From assembly GCA_024195265.1 (NCBI GenBank), contig JAJLRJ010000005.1, positions 32,205,536 through 32,269,535 of the forward strand: DNA of 64,000 nucleotides, read 5' to 3'. The notes beneath the pieces are model-generated. The model did no database searches. It saw only the letters and a list, made by a program, of their open reading frames with translations, and had not been told where the DNA came from. Shown here in pieces: positions 54,976 to 64,000 of this stretch; the first letter of the stretch is position 1; the number at the start of each line of letters is the position of its first letter. A program made the position numbers and the translations under genes. Origin of the DNA: Dendrophyllia cribrosa (lineage: Eukaryota > Cnidaria > Anthozoa > Scleractinia > Dendrophylliidae).

Positions 54976-55487
54976 ATCTAAAAGACAATTTAAATGGATC
55001 TCTTAAGGAGTTATGATAGTGAGGAATGTTCTTTTCGATAATTCAGAATCAGTGGGTGAACTACATGGTGCGAAGGGGGTTTGGAGTGTTTATCTACTAA
55101 CCTATAGCTGGGCGAATGTGGATACGTTTCCTTCGCGCGAATATTTTGCATTAGCAGTTGTTAGGTCATTCACCAATGGCAATGCGAAAATTCTACACTG
55201 GTGTTGTTGCCGTGAAAAGCACAGAAAATACGGAGAGCATTACCACATAGGCCTGAAGGAAGATCGCAATCAACAGCGGTGGCTATCCTCAAAGGAATTT
55301 TTGGACCCCACGCACGAAGCAAAGGGAAATTCCCGCATGTGGCAAATGCTTTTCTGAGCTTATAATACATCCTCCCGCTACCACAGTTTAACTAGTTGAA
55401 TATGAGGATATTATGTCAGTTTTCAGTCAGTTCACAAGGCGAACTGTATACCATAGGAAAAGGAATTTGTAAACAACCTCGTTCGGC

Positions 55488-55575
55488 TACGGTTCACACG
55501 GTTCACATAATTAAAAAATATGTATGATATTAATTATTTAATATATTGCGTGAACCGTTGTGAACCGTTAAATTT
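55488..55575. repeat. Inverted GTGAACCGT motifs
   Basis: CGGTTCACACGGTTCAC is followed after an AT-rich spacer by GTGAACCGTTGTGAACCG. Two further GTGAACCGT/GTAAACCGT copies follow to about 55,630. Confidence 0.7.
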
Positions 55576-56101
55576 TCATTCTCAGTCTTTGTGAACCGTA
55601 TGAAATCAAACTTGACTTCGCTGTAAACCGTATAGATGTTAGTTATTTAGGCATTTTAAAAGGCTCTGTGCTTTCATGCACTAAGTATTTTTAGAACTGC
55701 GATATAACGCTGATATTATTGTCACGCAATGCGCGATGTACAGTTGTCGCGCACGAATACACCTCATAATTGATTAGCTCTAATTACTGGATTTCGCTTT
55801 TTTATGCTTTATCACAAAGTATTAAACATGTACAATGTCTTCCGAAAAAATTATTTGGATCCCATTTTTTATCGCGGAGTTATAGTAATCCAAAATCAAA
55901 GACAATCTCAGACAGAACTCATTGAGACAGTAGTGTTTCCGCGCGCAAGACAACCGTTAGTGTAATATCCTGTCAAAAAACACATTTATCGAAGCCCTCC
56001 TCTGTTCAATGTTGCTTTAGAAGGGTTGCTCAGAGACCAGGGACACTTTTTGAGTATGTACAACATTGTTTTGTGGGGGGTAGGGGGAGGTAGATATGAC
56101 A

Positions 56102-56272
56102 ATTAACTGGCTCGTCGCTCTGCGACGAGTCAGTTCTTAAAATACCCTCTTTTTTTTTTTTTTTTTTTTTTTCGGCCTGTCGGGTCACCTGCCCCGGGAA
56201 TCGCTTTTGCTGCGGCCAACACCGTACCTAGTTTACTTCCGGTTTTCAGAAATGGCGTAATCAGTGATGTCA
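56102..56272 (+). repeat. Direct repeat with hairpin, copy 2
   Basis: It matches copy 1 at 54.83 kb but has a T run of about 20 where copy 1 has T7. Related text (ACGAGCCAGTTTCGAAGCCC) occurs near 57147, possibly the other end of the same element. Confidence 0.85.
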
Positions 56273-56951
56273 GCAACTATAATTCAAATATTTACCGTTC
56301 TAATTTCGACGGAATTGTTAAAAATTAAATCTCTGTGATTTTCGGATGTGATCTATTTTTTGGTAAAGGGAAAGCGGGTTGAATTTTTCTAACCAAATCA
56401 ATTGTCAAACAGTCGAGTTTAGATCGAATAAATAGTTGAATATAACACGTCCCGGCACGTCACAGAACTGCTGAGTAAACAATTCTCAAGCATTACTCCG
56501 TGCAGTCACATTCAAATTCCACACATCTCGTATTCATGTCACGCTATTTGATTGATCGTGTTGATATTGTTAATTTATTTGAAACCCCATCACTGATTCT
56601 CCAAAATGCCTGTGTTTAAACAATCCTGATTCCTTGTAGTAGGTGGTATCAAGGATTTTAAAGCGAAAAAAATATACAAAGTTCTAAACTTATGTTTTTT
56701 CTAACAGTAACAAGCCAATCAGAGAAAAAAATATAGACCTGAAACTGTAGCCTATTAAAGGGGGGTGTGGGGTGGGGGGTGGGGGCAGGTGGCGGTGTTC
56801 GGCAATTTTTCTGATCATGAAATTTTTTTACGTCTTGATGTTGTGCAAGAATTTTTTTCGGGATTGCTCCATACCTTTATTTCCTTTCGCTCGCTGTGCA
56901 TTTTTTTTTCTTTACTTTTGCTGTGCAGGAATTTGTTTTTAGTAATTGCCC

Positions 56952-56985
<34 letters not shown>

Positions 56986-57700
56986 TTAACAATAAAATGG
57001 TCCGTCCCTAAGGAGTGCTTGAAGCGGGCTGTGGAATGTAAATGTGGACTGGACTGGACTGTGCATATTGATAGATTCTAAATTGTATATTGTGGCTTGC
57101 TAATATAAAACTCTAAAATGAAAACCGGGTGGAAACTGAGGCCAAACGAGCCAGTTTCGAAGCCCATCGGGCTCCTTGTTTACAGTATAGTGTCAATAAA
57201 TTCATGACTATGATTGACTTGTGAACACACAAAGTGTTGAATGAGATTGTATTCGGGGACAGATATGCAAATAAGCACTTGATGGCTCACTGGGATGTAA
57301 ATGTTTTTGTAATTCCCCAGTATGTCATCCAGTCATCTTGACAGTCTCATTTCACACAATGCATATTTATGGTATGCTAAGATGTTTTGGTCATTTTAAA
57401 TCTGTTTACTCTTCAATCCTTTGACTTCAAACTCAGTATGGAATGGACTTTGGAATGGACTCAGTATGGAATGGAATGGACTCAGTATGGACTTTGTGTA
57501 GCATTTAGGGGAAAATGTCAAAAATATGTCGCTCGATTGCTGTTATCACTAGCTCACTTGGCTGTAAACCTTTGTTGGTAATTGCTTAGTGTGTTACATC
57601 ATCCAGTTGTCTCATTTCACACAAAGCATATTTATGTCACGCTAAGATGTTTTCATTGTTTAAAGTTATTTACTGCAGTGGTGCCACTAAAAGTCAAGCT
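56273..57700. other. Intergenic with C30 run and short GGAATG repeats
   Basis: C30 lies at 56954-56983. ACTCAGTATGGAATGG is repeated at 57,433-57,495. No gene was recognised. Confidence 0.5.
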
Positions 57701-57703
57701 AAG

Positions 57704-58499
57704 AATTATGAAAGGCTTGAAACTTAATTGAAAAACATTTAGAACAGCTGAAATTAACCTTACCATGTTTCGTATTCACAAGATGGCTCTTAGAGCCCTT
57801 TGATTGTTGTTGTTGTTGCTGCTGTATGTTCTTATTTGCTCAATAATGGCTTAATAAGCTAAAGATAGTATATTTGGGTGACAATAATCTAAGGAGAATA
57901 AGGGGGAGTCAGGGCTCCCACTTCTGATAGTGATAGCTGAGTTTGTTTTTCTCACTTGCTATGGAGTGCTCAATTTGGTATGTATTTTTTAGTCTCTCAA
58001 CAAAGCCTTGTTGTTGAGTTTACAGAAATGAAGGAGATGTTTTTGCTTTTGATAATAATGATTGCAGTTGACCCATTGACACCTCAAATGCCCGAAACAG
58101 CCCATGACAGGACGACAGTCCTACCACTTGTGACATCGTCCCTCTTTACAACAAAAGATGTCTTTTATAACTAACTCGTGCAGAAGGAAGCTTTCTTTCA
58201 AAAAGTGTCCAAATGAGAGAGATTTGATTGGCAAAATCAAAGAAAAATCTATTCTTCCCATCACTTGCAAAACTTCTTGTTAAAAAAATTCACCTTTTTT
58301 CAGCATTTTGCAGGAAATTTTTACTACATAAAAAAAGGCCAGTGAAAGGCCAACAGTGAAGGGAAAAAAGTAATAAGAACGAAAAAGAACGGGGATTAAA
58401 ACAAATCAAAGGGCTCTTAGAGCCATCTAGTGAATACGAAACAGTTAATTTTAGTTGTTCTTGCTGTTTTGTAATTAAGTTTCAAGCTTTTGATAATCC
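57704..58499. mobile_element. Foldback element with ~100-bp inverted arms
   Basis: Arms at 57704-57805 and 58404-58499 share GCTTGAAACTTAATT, TTTCGTATTCAC and GATGGCTCT(T/A)AGAGCCC. Between them is about 600 bp with a GTT repeat and no recognised gene. Confidence 0.7.
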
Positions 58500-58604
58500 T
58501 TTAACTTGGAAAAATTATCCATTGTTTTAGCCAGCAAGGCAGAAAGACTTCACAAACCTAATGGATCACAATTGCCGACGCACAACCCAGTTCTGTAGCA
58601 TGAA

Positions 58605-58790
58605 GCATATTACTACTTCCCCTTGGATGGTATGCTATTCCATCGCAAGGTTACCCCCCTGCATTATTTTGCCGGTACCCATTAATACAAAGCAATGTTT
58701 ATTGTCTAAGGAAACAACACAGTGGCAGAGACCAGGCTTGAACCACCGACCGGCTTCAAACCCTTGTAATCCGCAGTTAACATTTATAAG
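58605..58790. repeat. Possible widespread metazoan dispersed repeat
   Basis: The text GGTTACCCCCCTGCATTATT, TTGCCGGTACCCATT and later GACCAGGCTTGAACCACCGA is in a form I remember from intergenic repeats of several invertebrate genomes. This rests on memory only. Confidence 0.35.
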
Positions 58791-59000
58791 CAGGGGTGAG
58801 GAGGGGGAAGGGTTGTTTTATGGTATTAAATTCGCTAGCAGACACCGGCGAGAATCCCCCTTTCCCGGCCACTACCAGCTTGCATTACCTCGCGCATTCT
58901 GTGCGAGTGCATGGTCAAGTCAGCTGGAGTCATAGATTTATGTGGATGGACACGGTCTGCAAGGTATCATGGGTTGAATTATTGTTTTAGGCGGCACTCT

Positions 59001-59181
59001 ATTCTCTATTTTCGAATTGCCCATAATACACTTTGTTTGCCCCCCCCAAATTTTGCAAAAACTATTGTTTGTAAATGCTCTTGGGAGGACTGCATATTCC
59101 CAAGAGCATTTCAAAACAATAGTTTATGCAAAATTTGGGGGGCAAACAAAGAGTATTATGCGCAATTTGAAAATAGAGAAT
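59001..59181. mobile_element. 181-bp near-perfect hairpin MITE
   Basis: The arms run from ATTCTCTATTTT inward to TGCTCTTGGGA and are reverse complements around an approximately 10-bp loop. A C8 run in the left arm faces G6 in the right arm. Target duplication is not clear. Confidence 0.8.
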
Positions 59182-60553
59182 GGCGTTCTGTTGCAGACAA
59201 AAATACCTGAATCAAAAACAGAAGTCTAATAATTATTATTTTTCCCTTTGACACCACAAAATATGTACCAAGTTTTGCAAACTAGTGATGGGATTTTCCA
59301 TATTCGACGTCGAACTTTGAAAATAAATAAAACAAACATTGCCCAGAATGCCTTTGTCTTCTGTGACAATGGCGCTCTAATTAAAGGCGGGCCGTGCTCT
59401 TTGCAAAGCGTTTTGTCAACAAATTCGTGTGCAGCAAGACTTTTTTTGACTAGTTAGACTCACAATGGTTATAGCACGATGGCCAAAACATTTTCCACAG
59501 AACAGAGTTTTCAGTTAAAAGAGTTGCCAAATAGCGAGCACGATGTGCAGGTCACTCGCTTGTACATTGCACTTTTTAACTCGACCAGTTTTTTACCGTT
59601 AACGCAGTCTAGATCTGGGGTACATTAAGTGAGGTTTTAAAAAATAATATAGGCCTTTCTATTTGCCAGACAATAAGAAAAGTGAAATAAATGATACTTC
59701 TCTTTGAAATCCTAACTTGAACAAGCAGCAAAAAGCAAGCAAGCACCTCTCACGGCTGAGGGAGCATTGTTTGTGTTGAGATAATCATTCAAATTTGGAT
59801 CAGTTTTAATTTATCAAAACATACGTGTAGTCAGTACATGTATAAAAGGCCAAGTTTTATTTCAACCATTCAGTTGTTACAATCTACTTTCGAACAACAT
59901 GTCAAAGTGTGCAAAGTCAGCTTTAATGCCACATGCACTATTGTTTGCAGAGGCGGAGTTTTGCATAAATTAATGCACTTGCGGGAGTTTTGAACTCGGG
60001 CAGTTGAGTTCTCCTGGGAATCTACAAGGGCAAAAAAGATTTAGTGACTAGAAGTCGTTCCAGGTTTTTAATCAAAACCAGAACTTCCAACCGTCAAAAT
60101 CCTTCGAAAATTTGTATGAGACTTCCTAAAATGTCAGACTATCATAACCATAAGCTAAAACTGGAAATCTGTATTCAGTTCATGAGAAATCTAGCCTTGA
60201 TGTCTCCATATTAAAGTATGGCTAAAAAAACCCAATTTTAAAGTGAAATAGCCAGAACTTATAGGAGGGCTGGAAACTCTGCTATTGTAAAATATATTCT
60301 ATTAATGCCTTTTCTATAAAAGCCATATGCTAAAACTAATAAATGTTACGCAGTTTCGTCAAAATATAAAAAAACGCAAGCCTTAGTTGACAATTTCAGG
60401 CCATTTACTCTATTGTTATGCATGTTCTCAAACGACGAGATTTCAAATTTAGCGCTGTTGGCTACACAAAAGGCCCCGGATGTGTCGCTGGATTCTGGGC
60501 GATGAACTTACTTCAAAAATAGAATTCCAAAACACAAAACAGAAATCGAAATA
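59182..60553. other. Intergenic, no gene recognised
   Basis: AT-rich, with only chance frames. Confidence 0.4.
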
Positions 60554-61167
60554 CAGTCAACTCCCGATAACTCAAACCTTCGCTAACTTGAACCTTGCAC
60601 TAACTCGAACCAAAATTGATTTCCATCATAATATATATTTACTGTAATTAATTACCCTTGGTAACTCGAACCCTCGATAACTCGACCTTCCCGCCAACTC
60701 AAAGCAATTTTCATTTCCCTTCTGGTCATTTTCTATATAATTCTACCCTTGATAACTCGAACCACATTTGTTAAGATGTGACAGGTCAAAAACTACAGTA
60801 CTGTAGTCCAAAACATTATTTATTTATTTTGAAGCAGCCGCGTATTGTCTTTTTAAAAAAGTAAATCGCATGAACTCTGTAGCAGTAGCCCGACATTGTT
60901 CGCATTACAGCACCTAGTCTTTTCCTGCTGCTTTGCTTTGTTTCACGTTACATTACATTCTGATTGCATAATATTTAGAACCATTGTTCCATTCCATGCA
61001 GTAATAAAATTTGTTAAAATGTACACTGTATGAACAGAAATACACAGTAAACACCGTTTTTTTCCTTATTTCCGGTCATTTGTTCTCAACTCCCGGTAAT
61101 TCAAACTCCCAATAACTCAAACCTTTTTCTATTTCCCTTGAAGGTTCGAGTTTTTGGGAGTTGACTG
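60554..61167. mobile_element. 614-bp TA MITE, pogo/Tigger-like ends
   Basis: It starts CAGTCAACTCCCGATAACTC and ends, reverse complemented, CAGTCAACTCCCAAAAACTC. TA flanks it at 60552-60553 and 61168-61169. Subterminal text repeats AACTCGAACC several times on both sides. CAGT ends with TA duplication are typical of pogo/Tigger-type elements. No transposase. Confidence 0.8.
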
Positions 61168-61429
61168 TATATAAAATCTAATGAATAAGCAGTACAAAAG
61201 TAACCGATAAAGTCACCTATCACAAAGACATCTGCCTTCTGCCATGTCCTACATGGGACACTGTGCCTCGAGGAAAGGTTAAAATAAACTTAATCCAGAA
61301 GAACATATACATTGATGTGTGGGATGTCTTAGGGGTTGGGACGAGGTTACACTCAATCGAGAAGTTGAGAACTTATTCAGAGAAGTGTGAACTTCGAAGG
61401 GCGCTGAACCTGTGAGGTACTTATATTAA

Positions 61430-61465
61430 AAATGTGGTAGTGGTAGTGGTAGTGGTAGTGGTAGT
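61430..61465. repeat. TGGTAG microsatellite
   Basis: About five tandem TGGTAG units followed by TAGTAGCAG. Confidence 0.9.
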
Positions 61466-61523
61466 AGTAGCAGTAAAACTTTATTAAAGTGTCAGTGGTT
61501 CTAGCGTTTACACACTAATTGAA

Positions 61524-61664
61524 GGGGTGCCTGGAAAAAAGCCCTAAATGACTTCTGATAAACTGCTACATTTTCATTCCAAATTGCCTTGTACTCATTT
61601 GAGAAGTATAGGGAGAATTTGATGTTATATCAAAAGTCACTTAGGGCCTTATTCTGCGCACCCC
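61524..61664. mobile_element. 141-bp hairpin MITE
   Basis: Ends GGGGTGCCTGGAAAAAAG and, reverse complemented, GGGGTGCGCAGAATAAG are followed on both sides by GCCCTAA(A/G)TGACTT. No coding capacity. Confidence 0.7.
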
Positions 61665-61891
61665 ATCATTTTTGGTGACACTATATTATGATAAGAAAGA
61701 CATTAAGAAAAGTTACAACTGATATATGTTCTGAATAAAAACTCCAGTTACAAAATGTACCCTTATTACATATTACATCCAATTACTGGTAAATACATGT
61801 ACTATGATAAAAATTAAAATTAACTGTTGCAGCTATTTGTTTTCAACTTGCCCGTGTTTGTCTCGAAGATACAACTAAATTCAGGGGCATT

Positions 61892-62022
61892 GGGGGGGGG
61901 GGGGGGGGGGGGAGGTGTCACACTGTGTCACACCCAGGGTACTAACCAGATTTTCATGCCGACATCCACGCCGTGTTTTACTTAAATTATCTCAAAAAGG
62001 GGAGGGGGGGGGGGGGGGGGGG
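61892..62022. repeat. Two poly-G tracts
   Basis: G21 at 61892-61912 and G19 at 62004-62022, both followed by GTGTCAC- or GTCACAG-like text. Lengths are probably uncertain in assembly. Confidence 0.85.
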
Positions 62023-62227
62023 TCACAGGCACCCCAGGACCCGGAAGCTGAGCATGTCATATAAAACTAATCTAAAACTAATCTAAACAGTGAATTGTTG
62101 GTTTTATTATTGCAGTTGTTATATTATCATCACTGTTCTTGTTATTTTATTCGGTGCCAAATTGTAGCCATCAAGGTGGTACATCTATGTTAGCAAGGTG
62201 AAGGAAATATTGAAATCATTTCATATA

Positions 62228-62394
62228 ATTATCGCGTTCGAAGAACGCAATCCTAATTTTGTGTTGGTTGTCCTGTGGTTTACATGCAGTAAAATTTGAG
62301 ATTTTTTGGTAGACGGTCTTCCAAATGGCCGCCCCTATTGTTTTTTTCAGGGGCTCATTTCCACCAGAAATTCCTTCGAACGCGTCTCCATAAT
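62228..62394. mobile_element. 167-bp putative MITE
   Basis: Ends ATTATCGCGTTCGAAG and, reverse complemented, ATTATGGAGACGCGTTCG share the CGCGTTCGAAGGA core in inverted order. Weakly supported. Confidence 0.45.
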
Positions 62395-62749
62395 CTGTGA
62401 TTACTGCTAGTATATTTTTTGTATTTTAAAGTTGTTTATTGTTTTATTTGGGTATATTACATTATACTTCACATACACCATTTACATTTACAAACAAGTC
62501 GTGTGCATTTCAAAAGTTTATATTCGTTGATTAATATTCATTAGTGCAATATATATAAAAATATATTCACCTCATTTCATGATATGCAGAGCTAATTAAT
62601 TTTTTAACTTGGCGATCCTACTTTCGAGTTGATAAATTGAGTTGATTCTTGATAAAAGGACATTAAAAGATGGTTTTAAAGTGTTGTTTCTGCAGAAACA
62701 GATATATTGGCTGAGTTCACATCTACGACGTAACTAAAGTTTAACTTAA

Positions 62750-63761
62750 CCCATTCGCTCCTACACCGGCCAAAACCGGCCGTACATTACTCCACTGCTT
62801 TAAAAAATTGCAACTTTCTCAATCGCGCGAACATTGCCCTAACTAGCAGTTCTGAGCATTGACTAGAAAGTCCCTCAAATTGAGATACCCAATAAACACA
62901 AAAAAGTCAGCGATTTTTGCAGAATATCAGCGTTTGAATTTGGACAATAACAAAAATGACCGTTTTTAACGTCATAGAAAAACAACAAAAATCACGTTTT
63001 TGCCTTTAGTTTTTTTTTATTCAAATCATCATGACAAACCCAAAAGTCAACATTCACAGCAAAATTCAGTCCTAGTCCTAGCTTAGCAGTGATTTTTTTT
63101 GCTCTTATTCGTTGCTCGGGCCGAGCTTTAGCCTCTCGTTCTAATGCATACTGACCTTGACTTGATTTTCAATATCACCACCGCACTGCATGCTGGGAAA
63201 AAGCCAAAAATTTTGACAGCGCTCGATTCTTTCCGCACACATTTCATATTTATACTAAGTCCACAGCCACTCCGACCCACCGCCGAAATTTCGCGCTTGT
63301 TGTTTTCTCCTGTGGTCGCAACTTCCAAAATATGCCGCGGTAGGTCGAGAAATTCATCCAGAGTCGAGTCCCAAAGCCACTTCGTTTCCAGGCGGCCATT
63401 TTTCCAGTTCAACGAGCAACGAGCCAAATTCGTAAACGAAGTACAACACCTAACTCGCTTCATTGAGAAGTGGACTCTGAACTACCTCCAAGCTTAATGA
63501 TGCTCATCAGGCAGCTACCAAAGATGAAAAATGGCTGTGAACTTACCAAAAATCGTAGATAATTCATATTGGACCCTTTATTGCAAATCAACCAAGCAAA
63601 ATGAGATCGTCACAATGACGTTTCCAGTAAACTCGAGCCTTCAGTGTTTTAGAACAGCAGCACTTTCAATGGTAACTTTAAATATGGAGTCACGAAATCC
63701 TATGGGGCGTGTGAATGCAGAAAATCGCTCAAAAACGTAAAAATTCTCAGGAGTGAATGGC
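62750..63761. mobile_element. 1.0-kb TTAA MITE
   Basis: It starts CCCATTCGCTCCTA and ends, reverse complemented, GCCATTCACTCCTG, between TTAA at 62746-62749 and 63762-63765. TTAA duplication suggests piggyBac-type mobilisation. Frames inside (63128-63463 minus, 63144-63497 plus) are overlapping and unrecognised. Flanking text on both sides resembles TAACTAAAGTTTAACTTA, so it may sit in another repeat. Confidence 0.75.
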
Positions 63762-63765
63762 TTAA

Positions 63766-64000
63766 GTTAGTCTCAAGTTACATGACGTCATACCTAACTG
63801 TAGTTAGTGCTTTCGGTCGACTTTGCGGTCACACCATGCAGTTAACTACAGTTAGTTCTAATTAGCCTATGGATGACGTCAGAATTAAAAGAGGTTTGTG
63901 ACGGCCCTTATTGTTGATCCATAAAATGTCAACATGGTTGACCGACGTAAAGTGTGTCTAGTTTTTCTTCTTATTCATTTTTTTCGTGCGGCAAACCGTC
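63766..64000. repeat. Inverted GTTAGT/ACTAAC and TGACGTCA motifs
   Basis: TGACGTCATACCTAACTGTA and CTACAGTTAGTTCTAATTAG followed by GATGACGTCA face each other around about 50 bp. This may be the end of an element that hosts the TTAA MITE. Confidence 0.4.

Noticed and set aside
56765..57081. Proline-rich frames near 56.9 kb
   Set aside because: Again a product of a C30 run.
58720..58790. tRNA or tRNA-derived SINE
   Set aside because: A B-box-like GGTTCAAGCC can be read on the minus strand, but there is no A box at the right distance and no cloverleaf.
63128..63497. Opposed 111- and 117-codon frames as genes
   Set aside because: Both lie inside a TTAA MITE, overlap each other fully and match no family.

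Overview
The window looks like animal nuclear DNA, most probably from a cnidarian and quite likely a reef coral. It is AT-rich, has one clear GT-AG intron, and carries a dense mix of element families that I know from anthozoan genomes: DIRS, Penelope-like, BEL/Pao, Tx1-like and CR1/L2-like LINEs, ZNF862-like hAT genes, SWIM-finger transposases, and many TA- or TTAA-flanked MITEs. The species call is inference. I found no rRNA, tRNA or CRISPR, and no host gene I can name with confidence. The window is essentially a transposon graveyard holding one recent, intact-looking element.

Layout. 0.2-5.8 kb: a DIRS (tyrosine recombinase) region with a gag relic, an open recombinase frame flanked by two foldbacks, an RNase H relic, and a second recombinase interrupted by two nested MITEs. 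5.9-10.1 kb: a DUF6589 relic and a SWIM zinc-finger (MULE-like) transposase relic. 11.4-14.7 kb: a vertnin/OTU-like domain joined in frame to a ZNF862-type hAT protein, with an intron. 16.9-19.5 kb: ~130-bp repeats around the 3' end of an LTR retrotransposon. 19.5-21.3 kb: a second OTU-like fragment and a DDE-like transposase relic. 22.9-24.4 kb: an uncharacterised gene relic disrupted by a foldback of Penelope-like 3' ends, then another Penelope-like end carrying a hammerhead-type core. 24.7-26.9 kb: a twice-deleted Tx1/L1-like LINE abutting a DEDDh exonuclease frame. 28.6-30.6 kb: two copies of a G-rich TA MITE. 33-36.9 kb: an unrecognised 227-codon frame, BEL gag, a Polinton polB fragment, an ISL2EU/Harbinger tail and a SAP-containing gag-like frame. 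37.9-39 kb: a second hAT relic. 40.2-41.5 kb: an internally deleted BEL element with two LTRs. 43.9-47.4 kb: a Penelope-like element with an unbroken 802-codon RT/GIY-YIG frame, inverted 628-bp ends, and a position inside a 20-bp minisatellite. 50.4-51.3 kb: a CR1/L2-like LINE tail. 54-64 kb: almost only MITEs, foldbacks, homopolymers and simple repeats.

The genes do not form a pathway. What joins them is repeated nested insertion, and several insertion sites can be read from the sequence because the interrupted frame resumes across the insertion. I could not show a new biological system. The best candidates for a second look are the OTU-hAT fusion, the recombinase with two foldbacks, the Penelope-like element with its junction-made start codon, and the exonuclease frame with all catalytic residues kept.
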